From Hyphomicrobium sp. 99 (GTDB taxonomy: Bacteria > Pseudomonadota > Alphaproteobacteria > Rhizobiales > Hyphomicrobiaceae), in NCBI RefSeq assembly GCF_000384335.2, contig NZ_KQ031382.1, positions 3,049,545 through 3,113,544 on the forward strand: a stretch of DNA of 64,000 nucleotides. Direction: 5' to 3'. The notes under the pieces were generated by a model that was given only the letters and a program-made list of their open reading frames with translations, ran no database searches and was not told the origin of the DNA. Below are positions 16,831 to 25,673 of the stretch, piece after piece. Numbering within the stretch: the first letter of the stretch is position 1; each line of letters opens with the position of its first letter. The position numbers were made by a program, and so were the translations under genes.

Positions 16831-18980
16831 ACCTGCTTTCTCCCGGCGAGGAGATCGCGATCGATGGGTAATCTTCGCAATCGAACCCCCGTCGCCGCGA
16901 AGAGAGCATTCGTGAGAGCAGGCGGCGCGGCTGTCGTTCCCGTTTCGCCGATCCCTCCGGGGAACTCAGTGCTTGAGATAAGATGCACTTCGATCTTCGG
17001 CGTCTCGTTAATTCGCAACATCCGGTAATCGTGGAAATTGCTCTGCTCGACGCGCCCCTTCGCGATCGTTATCTCGCTGAACAGTGCCGCAGTGAGACCG
17101 AAAATGAGTCCGCCCTCGAGCTGAGCGACGATGGTGTCGGGATTGACCGCGATGCCCGTGTCGACCGCCGACACCAGCCGGTGCACGCGAACTTCGCCGT
17201 TCTGGTCGACCTCCGCCTCACAAACAGTGGCTATAAAGCTGGCGAATGCCGTTTGAGCGGAGATGCCCCGGCCGACGCGCGCCGGCAACGGCTCGCCCCA
17301 ACCAGACTTCGACGCCGCCAGTTGAACAGCTGCTTTCAGGCGCGGCGTCGCATCAAGCATCTTCAGTCGATACGCGACCGGGTCCGCACCTGCCCGGTGC
17401 GCCAGTTCGTCGATGAAACTTTCGCTCGCAAAGAAATTGTTGTTGGGCCCGACCCCGCGCCAGAACCCCGTCGGGACACCCGGTGGCTCTGCCCGAATGT
17501 ACTCAACGCGCACGTTCGGAACGCCATAAGGGTTGTCGGTCGCGCCGTCGACAGCGTCGATGTCGATGCCCTTCTGAAAGGCCGGAGGCAGCCAGCGGGC
17601 GATAATCGCCGAGCCCGTGATCCGTTGCGTCCAACCGGTGATCTTGCCGTCTTTTACGCTTGCTGCGAGCGCATCGTGATAAACTGGACGGTAAACATCG
17701 TGCTGCATGTCCTCTTCACGCCGCCACACGACTTTCACCGGCCCTTCGACATGCTGGGCAATACGCGCAGCCTTGACCGCCATATCCGGCTCGAGCCTGC
17801 GACCGAACCCACCGCCAATGAAGAAGTTGTGCACCGTCACTTTTTCAGTCGGCAATCCGAGAGCTTTGGCGACCTCCGACTGAACGCGCGCGATAACTTG
17901 CGTCCCGGTCCAGAGTTCACAAGCGTCTTTCGTGAAGTGGACGGTGCAGTTGAGCGGCTCCATCGTCGCGTGCGCGAGAAATGGAAGTTCGTAAACAGCA
18001 TCGTATCGATCGCCGTCGGCGAAAGCCGCTTTGACATCGCCCTGTTCCTTGGCGACGATGCCTTCTCCCGCGCTGGCGTTCCGCAGAGCGTCCCACACGT
18101 CACGAGATCCGACCGCAGCGTTCGGTCCCTCGTCCCAAGTGACGTCGAGCGCACCGAGGCCCTGCATTGCAGTCCACGTCGTATCGGCGACGACGGCGAC
18201 GAGGTCATCGAGCACCACGACTTGACGTACGCCCTTTATCGCCTTGGCTTTGGTGTCATCGACGCGTTTTATTTTGCCGCCGAACACCGGGCATTCCGCG
18301 AGCGTCGCGAACTGAACGCCAGCAGGCATCGCATCAATGCCATACTGAGCTTTGCCGTTGGTCTTATCCGGCGTGTCCTTCCGATGGATCGGATGGCCGA
18401 TCAGGGTAAAGTCCTTGAGCGCCTTAAGCGGTGGATCACTGGGCGGCTTCATCGTCGCCGCATTCGCAGCAATGGCGCCATAAGCGAGCTTGCGCCCGCT
18501 CCCATCGTGGATCACTTCGCTATTTGACGCCCGGCAACTCGAAGGCTCGACCTTCCATTGCTGCGCGGCCGCGGCAATGAGCATTGCTCGCGCGGTGGCG
18601 CCCGCTTTGCGAAGCGGCATCCAGAACGCGCGCACCGAGGTCGAGCCGCCGGTGGCTTGAATTTTAAAGACCGGATTGGCGAACAGCTTCTCGTCCGGCG
18701 GCGCATGCTCCAGGACGACCTTATTGAAATCAGCGTCGAGTTCATCCGCCAAGATCATGCCGACGGTCGTGTAGATGCCCTGCCCCATCTCCACTTGCGG
18801 CATGACGAGCGTTACGATGTCATCATTGCCGACGCGAATGAATGCATTCGGGGCGAATGGTTCACCGGCAGCATGAGCCACCGGCAAGCGAAAGCTGACG
18901 AGCAACACGCCCGCTGCCCCCGCCTTGAGAAGCGACCGGCGCGAAAGACCTTCGGCGGCCGAGGATGAGGGTGTTTCCAT
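16827..18980 (-). CDS. Xanthine dehydrogenase-family molybdopterin subunit (isoquinoline 1-oxidoreductase beta-like), Tat-exported
   Basis: Catalytic subunit of about 717 residues binding the molybdenum cofactor. A twin-arginine signal is present at the N-terminus ('LSRRSLLKAGAAGVLLVSF', ending near 'AHAAG'), so the folded enzyme is exported. Cofactor-binding segments are recognisable ('VMPQVEMGQGIYTTVGMIL', 'FFIGGGFGRRLEPD', 'GVGPNNNFFASESF', 'GGIGETGTTAAPPALTNA'); the last holds the conserved Glu. ATG 18980 is chosen because the Tat signal follows it. Order is Fe-S subunit, this gene, then cytochrome c, as in acetic acid bacterial aldehyde dehydrogenase (AldFGH) and related systems. The substrate, an aldehyde or N-heterocycle, cannot be told from sequence. 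Confidence 0.92.
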   Translation of the reverse strand: METPSSSAAEGLSRRSLLKAGAAGVLLVSFRLPVAHAAGEPFAPNAFIRVGNDDIVTLVMPQVEMGQGIYTTVGMILADELDADFNKVVLEHAPPDEKLFANPVFKIQATGGSTSVRAFWMPLRKAGATARAMLIAAAAQQWKVEPSSCRASNSEVIHDGSGRKLAYGAIAANAATMKPPSDPPLKALKDFTLIGHPIHRKDTPDKTNGKAQYGIDAMPAGVQFATLAECPVFGGKIKRVDDTKAKAIKGVRQVVVLDDLVAVVADTTWTAMQGLGALDVTWDEGPNAAVGSRDVWDALRNASAGEGIVAKEQGDVKAAFADGDRYDAVYELPFLAHATMEPLNCTVHFTKDACELWTGTQVIARVQSEVAKALGLPTEKVTVHNFFIGGGFGRRLEPDMAVKAARIAQHVEGPVKVVWRREEDMQHDVYRPVYHDALAASVKDGKITGWTQRITGSAIIARWLPPAFQKGIDIDAVDGATDNPYGVPNVRVEYIRAEPPGVPTGFWRGVGPNNNFFASESFIDELAHRAGADPVAYRLKMLDATPRLKAAVQLAASKSGWGEPLPARVGRGISAQTAFASFIATVCEAEVDQNGEVRVHRLVSAVDTGIAVNPDTIVAQLEGGLIFGLTAALFSEITIAKGRVEQSNFHDYRMLRINETPKIEVHLISSTEFPGGIGETGTTAAPPALTNALFAATGVRLRRLPIDRDLLAGRKQV

Positions 18981-18991
18981 GTGAAGCCTCG

Positions 18992-19444
18992 TTATGCCGT
19001 TGCCGCTTTTTTGATCGCCGCGCGAATGCGGACGTAAGTTCCGCAGCGGCAAATATTGCCCGCCATAGCTGCGTCGATGTCATCGTCATTCGGATTGGGC
19101 GTGTGGGCGAGCAACGCCGCCGCCGACATGATCTGGCCGGACTGGCAATAACCGCACTGGATCACTTCCAGATCGAGCCACGCCTTTTGAATTTTGGCAC
19201 CGGCAGCTGTCGCCCCCACACCTTCGATTGTCGTGATCGCGCGATCTCCGACAGTGCCAATCGGCAACTGACAGGAGCGGACTGGCTCACCATCGATATG
19301 CACGGTACAGGCGCCGCACTGAGCGATCCCGCATCCGAATTTGGTTCCGGTCATCCCGAGCACATCGCGCAACGCCCAGAGAAGCGGAGTATCGGGGGAC
19401 GTATCAACGTCATGAGACTGGCCGTTGATCTTGAGCGTAACCAT
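18992..19444 (-). CDS. [2Fe-2S] subunit of the molybdenum hydroxylase
   Basis: 150-residue small subunit with two [2Fe-2S] clusters. The plant-ferredoxin-like site is '[16 protein letters not shown]' with the later Cys in 'VRSCQLP'. The second site is '[11 protein letters not shown]' plus 'GNICRCGTY'. It passes electrons from the molybdopterin subunit to the cytochrome. ATG 19444 has GGGAG six bases upstream, so the 15 extra residues of the longer reading frame are left out. It has no signal peptide and is probably carried through the Tat system in complex with the large subunit, which follows after 11 bases. Confidence 0.94.
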   Translation of the reverse strand: MVTLKINGQSHDVDTSPDTPLLWALRDVLGMTGTKFGCGIAQCGACTVHIDGEPVRSCQLPIGTVGDRAITTIEGVGATAAGAKIQKAWLDLEVIQCGYCQSGQIMSAAALLAHTPNPNDDDIDAAMAGNICRCGTYVRIRAAIKKAATA

Positions 19445-19602
19445 CGCCTGCTCCCAGCTTGAAATGATCGAGACGTCGCCTTCTGGCACAATCGTCGACC
19501 GGCGGCGGAACTTGAAAATTCGAGCTTATATTACAGCTATAATTATTACGTTCAACGCGCCGAAAAACCGCAATTCACGGGACTTTTCGAAGTTCGATAT
19601 AG

Positions 19603-20526
19603 TCAGGCGGCGCTAACGCTATAAGTCGGCTGTTCCGCTCTCTCTTCCGCTCGCAATAAGTAAGAAACAATCGTTCTCGCGACAGGAGGCGCAAAAAGAA
19701 TATTGCGATGACCAAACCCGGAGTACGTCTTCAATTCTGCGCTGCCGATTTTCGAAGTGATCTCCTCGGCGCACCCAAACGAAATCTCGTGGTCTTCCCG
19801 GTCGTGAACGACGAGCGCTTGACATCCTGTCGCCCGCAAAAGCTTGACCACAGTAAAGCACGAGATCGCACGGCCTGAAACCCGTTCCAGACGCGCCTCG
19901 AACGCACGGCGGCCTGCGCTATTGAGCCCCCAACGCTCGGCGAACTCGCCGGTAACCTCCGAAAGACAATTCGGGCTTGCGATAAGCGCGATACGCGGCA
20001 CATCGAGCGCATGACGCATCGGCGCATAACCCTCGACCGCCACAAGCGAAATCATGCCGCCAAAGGAATGCGCAACGATCGCGCTCAGCGGACCGAACTG
20101 GCGGCCGATCATTGCCGTGGCGCGCGCACATTCGATGAGATTGGTCGAGCGTCCGCCGCTCAAACCATGCGCCGGAAAATCGAACAAAACGACGCGATAT
20201 CCAGCCCGCCGTATCGGTTCGGCGATAGCCGTCATGAAGGAAGCCTCGCCCGTCCATCCGTGGGCCACCAGCACGTTGCCGAGCGGCTCCCGGCGGTCAG
20301 GATCGAAGACATAAACTTGAATGTCAGCAACCGGTGTCGAAACCCGCTGCCAGCGGGCGTTGCGCAAATGAAAGCGCGCCCGCGCCGTCAATTGCTGATG
20401 ATTGGGCGCGCGGTAATGGGACAATTCCGGCATGCAAAAAAGCCGGAATGCCGCGTCGCCACCGGCACCAGCGGGAAGCCCCGACAGAGATTGACCGGCC
20501 CAAACGTCTTTAGGCAACCAGATCAT
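19603..20526 (-). CDS. Alpha/beta hydrolase (serine aminopeptidase S33-like)
   Basis: 307 residues. Oxyanion strand 'VLVAHGWTGEASFM', 'FDFPAHGLSGG', nucleophile elbow 'VAHSFGGM' (AHSFGG rather than the usual GxSxG first Gly), and catalytic His in 'SGFGHRNILF'. It has no signal peptide, and the substrate is unknown. ATG 20526 is the first start; ATG 20433 (MPELSHYRA) could be the real one, as the first 31 residues look poorly conserved. It sits 158 bases upstream of the molybdenum hydroxylase genes, transcribed in the same direction, and divergent from dedA. Confidence 0.85.
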   Translation of the reverse strand: MIWLPKDVWAGQSLSGLPAGAGGDAAFRLFCMPELSHYRAPNHQQLTARARFHLRNARWQRVSTPVADIQVYVFDPDRREPLGNVLVAHGWTGEASFMTAIAEPIRRAGYRVVLFDFPAHGLSGGRSTNLIECARATAMIGRQFGPLSAIVAHSFGGMISLVAVEGYAPMRHALDVPRIALIASPNCLSEVTGEFAERWGLNSAGRRAFEARLERVSGRAISCFTVVKLLRATGCQALVVHDREDHEISFGCAEEITSKIGSAELKTYSGFGHRNILFAPPVARTIVSYLLRAEERAEQPTYSVSAA

Positions 20527-20860
20527 CCCCTATTTTTGAAATCGGACTTTCAAATCCGCAAGCGGGACTTGTGGCTCTATTTGCCGCAATGGTTGACGGT
20601 CCATTACGCCGCCATTTCAATCGGTCCGAACGCAAACAATCTCTGTTCATATGGGGGTGGTGGCAAACGCCCAAGCGGCTCATATTACCGGGAACGTTCA
20701 CCTCTCGGTAACCGTTCCCTTTCCTTCTACCGATACGATATTCCATCGACGCAGTGCTCATCCCCGCCTTTCCCCACTTGATTATTGGCAAGATGCCTCG
20801 GCATTACCGCAGTCATCACGAGGAGCCACTTTTGCTCCGAACGCGAAAAAGGAATGGCTT
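20527..20860. promoter_or_regulatory. Divergent upstream region of the hydrolase and DedA genes
   Basis: 334 bases. An inverted repeat with 7-base arms GGGAACG/CGTTCCC lies at 20690-20696 and 20713-20719 with a 16-base loop. The frame of the DedA gene is open back to an ATG at 20651, but the sequence in between does not look like DedA and that ATG has no ribosome-binding site. I treat it as leader DNA. No clear promoter hexamers were seen. Confidence 0.35.
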
Positions 20861-21526
20861 TTGATCTCACCTGATGAGCTGCATCACCTATTTCAGACGT
20901 ACGGCATCTGGACCGTCGCCGTCATCGTAGGACTCGAAAGCCTGGGCGTCCCATTGCCGGGCGAAGCGATTTTGATCCTCGCATCAGCTTATGCCGCGAC
21001 CCATGACGGCAACATCGCCATGGTTATAGCCGCCGCAACCATCGGCGCTATCGTCGGCGATAACATTGGCTATCTCATCGGCCGGGAATTCGGATATCCG
21101 CTCGTCGTCAAATTCGGCTCCTACGTCGGCTTGACCGAGGGCCGCATAAAACTCGGGCAATATCTGTTCCAGAAGTACGGCGGGAAGATCGTCTTCTTTG
21201 GCCGCTTTTTCGCGGTCCTGCGGTTCCTTGCAGCCCTTTTGGCCGGCATCAATCAATTGGCTTGGCCCCGCTTTCTCGTCGCCAATGCTCTCGGCGGATT
21301 TATCTGGGCAAGCATCGTGGGAATTTCCGCCTACACGTTAGGACGAAGCATCCACGCGCTGCAGGGACCGGTTGGCGCCATCGGGCTGACAATCGCAGCG
21401 GCCATAGCAATTACGATCTTTGTTTACTTAAAACGCCATGAAGCGGAACTTCAGGCTGAGGCGGAAGCTTCTCTCCCCGGTCCGCTTCCCGGCCTGCAAC
21501 CGGGAGGACCACCGAACGCGGGCTGA
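20861..21526 (+). CDS. DedA-family membrane protein
   Basis: 221 residues by the chosen start. DedA (SNARE-associated/VTT) proteins are inner-membrane lipid scramblase- or transporter-like proteins linked to membrane homeostasis and undecaprenyl phosphate or phospholipid flipping. Family motifs are 'LESLGVPLPGEAIL', 'GDNIGYLIGREFG' and 'VFFGRFFAVLRFLAALLAG'. Four to five hydrophobic helices are visible. TTG at 20861 is preferred because AAAAAGGA lies 7-8 bases upstream and the family begins at about this point. The C-terminus is a Pro/Gly-rich tail. Confidence 0.88.
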   Translation: MISPDELHHLFQTYGIWTVAVIVGLESLGVPLPGEAILILASAYAATHDGNIAMVIAAATIGAIVGDNIGYLIGREFGYPLVVKFGSYVGLTEGRIKLGQYLFQKYGGKIVFFGRFFAVLRFLAALLAGINQLAWPRFLVANALGGFIWASIVGISAYTLGRSIHALQGPVGAIGLTIAAAIAITIFVYLKRHEAELQAEAEASLPGPLPGLQPGGPPNAG

Positions 21527-21643
21527 GCCGCTTCAAAGGACGAGTGTACAATCCTTGAAAAACCAGGATGCGTTCGCGATTTCAGTGAACATCTTTCGCC
21601 CACGCTTCCGCGGATCTATGACCTCAGAAACCAATTCAAAGGC

Positions 21644-23116
21644 ATGTCTCAGATGAGAGGTTTTCTCACTGCCGCTTACGATCAGGTGAAGCTGGCCCTC
21701 GCCATCCGCTCACTTCTCCCTCCTCGTCCCGAGGACATTGAACCTCGAGCAAAGGCCAAGGAAGAACGCTTCCGTAAGCTTCTGCAATATGCCTACGACA
21801 ATTCCCCGTACTATCGAAAGAAGTTCCAAGGCATCGATCTGAAGACGTGCGCCATCACCGATCTTCCGACCCTCACGAAGTCCGACATGATGGCGAACCT
21901 CGACGATATTTTTACGGACCGCGAACTGCGCCGCGCCGAAATTGAAAGCTTCATGGCCGACCCGGCAAACGTCGGCGCCTACTACAAAGACAAATTCGCC
22001 GTCTGCCATACCTCGGGAAGCCAAGGTCAACCGGCCATCATCGTTCAAGACAAGCCCGCAATCCTGACGACCTTCGCCGCGCAGTTCGCGCGCGGCAAAA
22101 AAGTCAGCCGCCGGTTTCTCCCTCACCTTCAGCGCCTGTTCAATCCGGCGCGCTTTTCGATCGTCACGCAAAAACCGGGCTTCTACCCGAGCAGCACGTT
22201 CTTCAACTATTTCCCCGAGCGTGCTCGCCGCTTTCTCAAGTTGCAGCGCCTTTCCGTATTCGATCCGCCCGACGTGCTCGTGCAGAAGCTCAATGAATTT
22301 CAGCCGAACTTCATCACCAGCTACACAAGCGCTCTCGAGACGATCACGCGTGAACTTCAAGCAGGCCGGCTGAAGCTCCGGGGCGATCTCGAACAGATGA
22401 ACAACATCAGCGAACCGCTTCCGGAGCCCATCGCGCAACGGGTTGAAAAAGCTTTCGGTGTCCATATCACCAACGTCTACAGCATGGCCGAGTGCATGGC
22501 GCTTACGTGCGGATGCCAAACCACGCACGGCAGCCATCTCAACGACGAGCTCGCATTCCTCGAAGTCGTCGACAAAAACGGCAAGCCCGTTCCGAACGGC
22601 AGCCCCGGAAACAAGGTGCTCCTGACCAACCTCTATAATCTGGCCCAGCCGATCATCCGCTATGAGATCGACGATATCGTCACGATCAGCGCGAAACCAT
22701 GCGAATGCGGAAGCCTCTTGCCTCTCGTGCAGGCGGTCCAAGGACGATCGAAGGATCAGTTCTGGGTTAACGTCAATGGCGAGATCCGCGATCTTCCGTA
22801 TTATGTATTTCTCCTCGCACTCCACAACGAGACGAGGCTTGCCGAACATCAGTTTCTTCAGACCGGCGTTAACCGGTTCGTTCTGCGCGCCGCGCCCTTG
22901 CCGGGCGAAACGCTGTCTGCCGAAAAGCTCCGCCAGTACATCCAACAGTCGATTACGACAGAGGGCCTCGCTAACGTCATTCACTTCGACGTCGAACTCG
23001 TCGATCGAATTCTGCCCGAGGAGTCGGGCAAGGTTCGGCGCGCAAAGAATATGTTCGGACCGCCGCCCGCCACGCCCGCAGAACTCGAAACACAGCGAAC
23101 GGCGGAAGCTGGCTGA
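21644..23116 (+). CDS. PaaK/CapK-like adenylate-forming enzyme (phenylacetate-CoA ligase family)
   Basis: 490 residues of the AMP-forming ligase superfamily, nearest in pattern to phenylacetate-CoA ligase and CapK-like proteins. The P-loop-like motif is 'CHTSGSQGQPAIIV'. Also present are 'NVYSMAECMALTCGC' (with a Cys-rich stretch) and 'PIIRYEIDDIV'. 'CECGSLLPLVQAVQGRSKD' is the region before the C-terminal hinge. The substrate is not predictable; members of this group activate aryl or other carboxylates or take part in polysaccharide modification. No beta-oxidation or paa genes are nearby. ATG at 21644, with a second in-frame ATG three codons later. A terminator-like hairpin follows. Confidence 0.85.
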   Translation: MSQMRGFLTAAYDQVKLALAIRSLLPPRPEDIEPRAKAKEERFRKLLQYAYDNSPYYRKKFQGIDLKTCAITDLPTLTKSDMMANLDDIFTDRELRRAEIESFMADPANVGAYYKDKFAVCHTSGSQGQPAIIVQDKPAILTTFAAQFARGKKVSRRFLPHLQRLFNPARFSIVTQKPGFYPSSTFFNYFPERARRFLKLQRLSVFDPPDVLVQKLNEFQPNFITSYTSALETITRELQAGRLKLRGDLEQMNNISEPLPEPIAQRVEKAFGVHITNVYSMAECMALTCGCQTTHGSHLNDELAFLEVVDKNGKPVPNGSPGNKVLLTNLYNLAQPIIRYEIDDIVTISAKPCECGSLLPLVQAVQGRSKDQFWVNVNGEIRDLPYYVFLLALHNETRLAEHQFLQTGVNRFVLRAAPLPGETLSAEKLRQYIQQSITTEGLANVIHFDVELVDRILPEESGKVRRAKNMFGPPPATPAELETQRTAEAG

Positions 23117-23122
23117 TGCCTG

Positions 23123-23183
23123 AAGCTCCGCTTTGTAAGGAACCACTCCAGATAAATTCAGTTCAGATGGAGGGAGCTTTTTT
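23123..23183 (+). terminator. Terminator-like hairpin with T-run after the PaaK-like gene
   Basis: Outer arms AAGCTCC (23123-23129) and GGAGCTT (23173-23179) enclose a second stem CTCCA/TGGAG, and six Ts run through 23178-23183. It lies between the PaaK-like stop and the start of the next small gene, so it could act as a terminator or as an attenuator of that gene. The long loop makes this less certain than a compact hairpin. Confidence 0.45.
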
Positions 23184-23197
23184 GCGGAGTGTCAGTC

Positions 23198-23467
23198 ATG
23201 ACCAGAAAAATCCTGAAGATTGTCGACGGTCCCGATAAACCTGCTCTGCGGTCCGCGCTCGCGTCGCCGGACAGGGAACAGGTTCACTTCGTTCTTGAGG
23301 GCGATGCCACAGATGCATCGATCGCGCGCATCGAGGAAATGGCGGAAGGTTTCACCTTCGAGATAAACGGCTGGCTGACGACCGGCGTCCACAAAGGCGA
23401 GACGTTTCTCGGAATTTACAGCGTCGAGACCCGCTCGGGCTCGATCGCTCTTGGTATAGGCGCTTGA
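23198..23467 (+). CDS. Hypothetical 89-residue protein
   Basis: A small protein starting MTRKILKIVDGPDKPALRSA, without membrane segments or cysteines. GGAG lies eight bases before ATG 23198, which supports this start over GTG 23189. The sequence has an alpha/beta look ('REQVHFVLEGDATDASIARIEEMAEGFTFEINGW'), ending in glycine-rich 'SIALGIGA'. I do not recognise the family. It follows the terminator-like hairpin and stands alone. Confidence 0.65.
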   Translation: MTRKILKIVDGPDKPALRSALASPDREQVHFVLEGDATDASIARIEEMAEGFTFEINGWLTTGVHKGETFLGIYSVETRSGSIALGIGA

Positions 23468-23749
23468 CTTGGTGATGCCGCCTCCGAGCCGGCGGCCTCG
23501 ATTAATTCTTGACTATGACTTGAACCGCCCCTGACGAAATGCCCCTGACATTGCGACATCCGATTTGGCCCTAAGTGCTGAACCGTTCCGTTCGGCAGAC
23601 TTCGAAATTTAATTCGATTGTTCCCGCTCAGCATCGGCGCGAAACAGCGTATCGCGATTTCTGCACACTCGGCGACATGACGCTGTTAAGAGACCGTACC
23701 GGCGCCGAATAATTTGGGGGAATGCCGTGTCGAAGACGGGATGCATGAC

Positions 23750-24757
23750 ATGAAAGCGATAAAAATCACTGCGCCGGGCGGACTGGAAAATCTTGCCCTC
23801 GTCGACATTGAAGATCCGGGCAAAGCCGGACCAGGCCAGCTCCGCGTCCGCCTTCATGCCAATTCGCTCAATTTTCACGACTACCTGGTCGTCTCCGGAA
23901 AATGGAAAGCAGCCGATGGACGGATTCCGATGTCCGATGGCGCAGGCATTGTCGAAGACGTTGGCGAAGGCGTCAGCGAATTCAAAGTGGGCGACCACGT
24001 CGTCTCTTGCTTCTTTCCGCTCTGGCAGGATGGTCCGCCCGAGGTCGATAACTTCTCCGACACGCCGGGAGACGGCATAGATGGCTATGCGCGCGAAACC
24101 GTCGTGTGTCCGGTGACTTGGTTCACCCACGCACCAAAAGGCTACAGCCACGCTGAGGCCGCCACCCTCACGACGGCCGGACTTACCGCCTGGCGCGCGC
24201 TCGTGGTCGACGCACATCTGAAGGCCGGCGACACGGTGCTCGTGCAAGGCACCGGTGGCGTATCGATTTTTGCCCTGCAAATCGCCAAGGCTATGGGCGC
24301 GGAAGTTATTATCACGTCGTCATCCGACGAAAAGCTCGAACGCGCGCGCAAACTCGGTGCTGATCATCTTATCAATTACAAATCCGTCCCTGAGTGGAGC
24401 GCACGGGTTCGCGAGCTGACGGGCGGACGAGGCGTCGATCACGTCGTCGAAGTCGGCGGACCGGGCACCCTTCCACAATCCATCGCGTCGGTCGCAATCG
24501 GCGGACACATCGCGTTGATCGGCGTGCTCACGGGCCTCGGCGGCAACGTTCCGACAGCGTTACTGATGGCAAGGCAGGCGCGTCTGCAGGGCCTTATCGT
24601 TGGCAGCCGTCGCGACCAAAAGGACTTCATTCGCGCTATCGATACGATAGGTTTGCGACCGGTGATCGACCGCAGCTTTGGCCTCGCCGAAATCGCCGAT
24701 GCGTTCCGCTTGCAAGAAGGGGGACGCCACTTCGGCAAGATCTGTCTGGACTTCTAA
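23750..24757 (+). CDS. Zinc-independent-type NAD(P)H alcohol dehydrogenase / quinone oxidoreductase (MDR family)
   Basis: About 335 residues of the medium-chain dehydrogenase/reductase family. It has a GroES-like N-terminal domain ('LNFHDYLVVSGKW', 'PMSDGAGIVEDVGEGVSEFKVGD') and a Rossmann domain with 'VLVQGTGGVSIFALQIAKAMGA'. The GHE zinc-ligand motif of classical alcohol dehydrogenases is absent; 'DGAG' stands in that place, as in quinone-oxidoreductase-like members. Substrate unknown. ATG 23750 is chosen; an ATG at 23741 is equally possible. The VOC-family gene follows after 38 bases in the same direction. Confidence 0.88.
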   Translation: MKAIKITAPGGLENLALVDIEDPGKAGPGQLRVRLHANSLNFHDYLVVSGKWKAADGRIPMSDGAGIVEDVGEGVSEFKVGDHVVSCFFPLWQDGPPEVDNFSDTPGDGIDGYARETVVCPVTWFTHAPKGYSHAEAATLTTAGLTAWRALVVDAHLKAGDTVLVQGTGGVSIFALQIAKAMGAEVIITSSSDEKLERARKLGADHLINYKSVPEWSARVRELTGGRGVDHVVEVGGPGTLPQSIASVAIGGHIALIGVLTGLGGNVPTALLMARQARLQGLIVGSRRDQKDFIRAIDTIGLRPVIDRSFGLAEIADAFRLQEGGRHFGKICLDF

Positions 24758-24795
24758 CGTATGGCAAATGCACCGAATTGCAGGAGATCAACGCA

Positions 24796-25221
24796 ATGCT
24801 GAATGTCATATCCGTCGATCATTTTGTCTTGAACGTACGCGATGTCAAAACTTCCGCAGATTGGTATGAGCGCGTACTCGGCATGACGCGCGAAGAGGAT
24901 CAACCGAACGGTGGCACGCCCAGAACCAGCGTGAAGTTCGGCACCGAAAAGATCAATCTTCGTCCGATCAATGCCAGCACAGTCGAATGGTTCACTGCGG
25001 AACATCCTGCAACGGGCAGCGGCGATCTTTGCTTTCTCACCAACTACTCCCCCGAGGAGGTCTCGCATCATCTATCGGCGAACGGCGTTGAGATCGTCCT
25101 CGGACCCGTCACCAAAAGCGGTGCAATGGGCAAGATTTGCTCCGTCTACTGCCGGGATCCGGACGGCAATCTCATAGAGATTTCTTCTTCCGAGACGCCA
25201 CCGGGCCCGAGCAGATCGTAG
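24796..25221 (+). CDS. VOC-family protein (glyoxalase/bleomycin resistance-like)
   Basis: 141 residues with the paired beta-alpha-beta-beta-beta modules of the vicinal oxygen chelate superfamily. Metal-ligand positions are visible in 'VDHFVLNVRDVKTSADWYERVLGM' (His near residue 7) and in 'CSVYCRDPDGNLIEI' (Glu). 'DLCFLTNYSPEEVSHHL' forms the middle part. It could be a glyoxalase, a dioxygenase or a binding protein. ATG 24796 has GGAG nine bases upstream; the reading frame is open far upstream inside the preceding gene, but that part is not real. Probably cotranscribed with the MDR dehydrogenase. Confidence 0.9.
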   Translation: MLNVISVDHFVLNVRDVKTSADWYERVLGMTREEDQPNGGTPRTSVKFGTEKINLRPINASTVEWFTAEHPATGSGDLCFLTNYSPEEVSHHLSANGVEIVLGPVTKSGAMGKICSVYCRDPDGNLIEISSSETPPGPSRS

Positions 25222-25337
25222 CGGGTGAGCCCCTGAGGAAGTGCCGAGCTACTCAGCTGCGTGATCCGTGTTGCGCCGCGTTGCATGTCCGTGAGGCAAA
25301 GACCAAGCTCGCGAACGCCCGATGATCGGGTGTGACG

Positions 25338-25363
25338 CCAAATGCTCAAGCCAAATGCTCAAG
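25338..25363. repeat. Exact tandem duplication of a 13-bp unit
   Basis: The unit CCAAATGCTCAAG occurs twice back to back (25338-25350 and 25351-25363), 60 bases from the 3' end of tRNA-Ser. It has no coding context. It looks like a short slippage duplication. Confidence 0.85.
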
Positions 25364-25422
25364 AAGGACACCGCTTTCGGCGCCGACTTTGAATTCCAGC
25401 CATGTGCGCAATGAGTGATGGA

Positions 25423-25514
25423 TGGCGGAGACGCAGGGATTCGAACCCTGGATACGCTTTAGGGCGTATGACGATTTAGCAAACCGTTGCCTTCAGCCAC
25501 TCGGCCACGTCTCC
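25423..25514 (-). tRNA. tRNA-Ser (anticodon GCT), CCA encoded
   Basis: Reading the minus strand from 25514, the acceptor arm GGAGACG pairs with CGTCTCC near 25427-25433. The D arm starts 'TGGCCGAGTGGCTGAAGGC', and the anticodon loop has GCT (complement at 25478-25480). A long variable arm typical of serine tRNA follows, then the T arm 'GGGTTCGAATCCC'. The discriminator base is G and CCA is genomically encoded. It reads codons AGC/AGU. No integrase or mobile element lies beside it. Confidence 0.97.
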
Positions 25515-25673
25515 CCAAATCAATGGGCGAGTGCCCCCTATAGAGGCCGCGCCAGCGCAATGCAAGACACGACCTGACAATGCACAGTGGTGATTGAGCC
25601 ACCGCTGGCGGCCGCCCCAAAGTCGTCCTAGTGTCCTGAAAACAATATACGGACATCGGGGACGGGCTGAGCC

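Noticed and set aside
16983..18527. 514-residue open frame antisense to the molybdopterin subunit gene
   Set aside because: Shadow frame rich in Arg/His/Ala with no domain; the sense gene has clear cofactor motifs.
21710..23146. 478-residue open frame antisense to the PaaK-like gene
   Set aside because: Shadow frame; the composition mirrors the sense codons, and the sense protein is recognisable.
25423..25514. Integration site at tRNA-Ser
   Set aside because: No integrase, no second copy of the tRNA 3' end and no change in gene type around it; flanking genes are ordinary.
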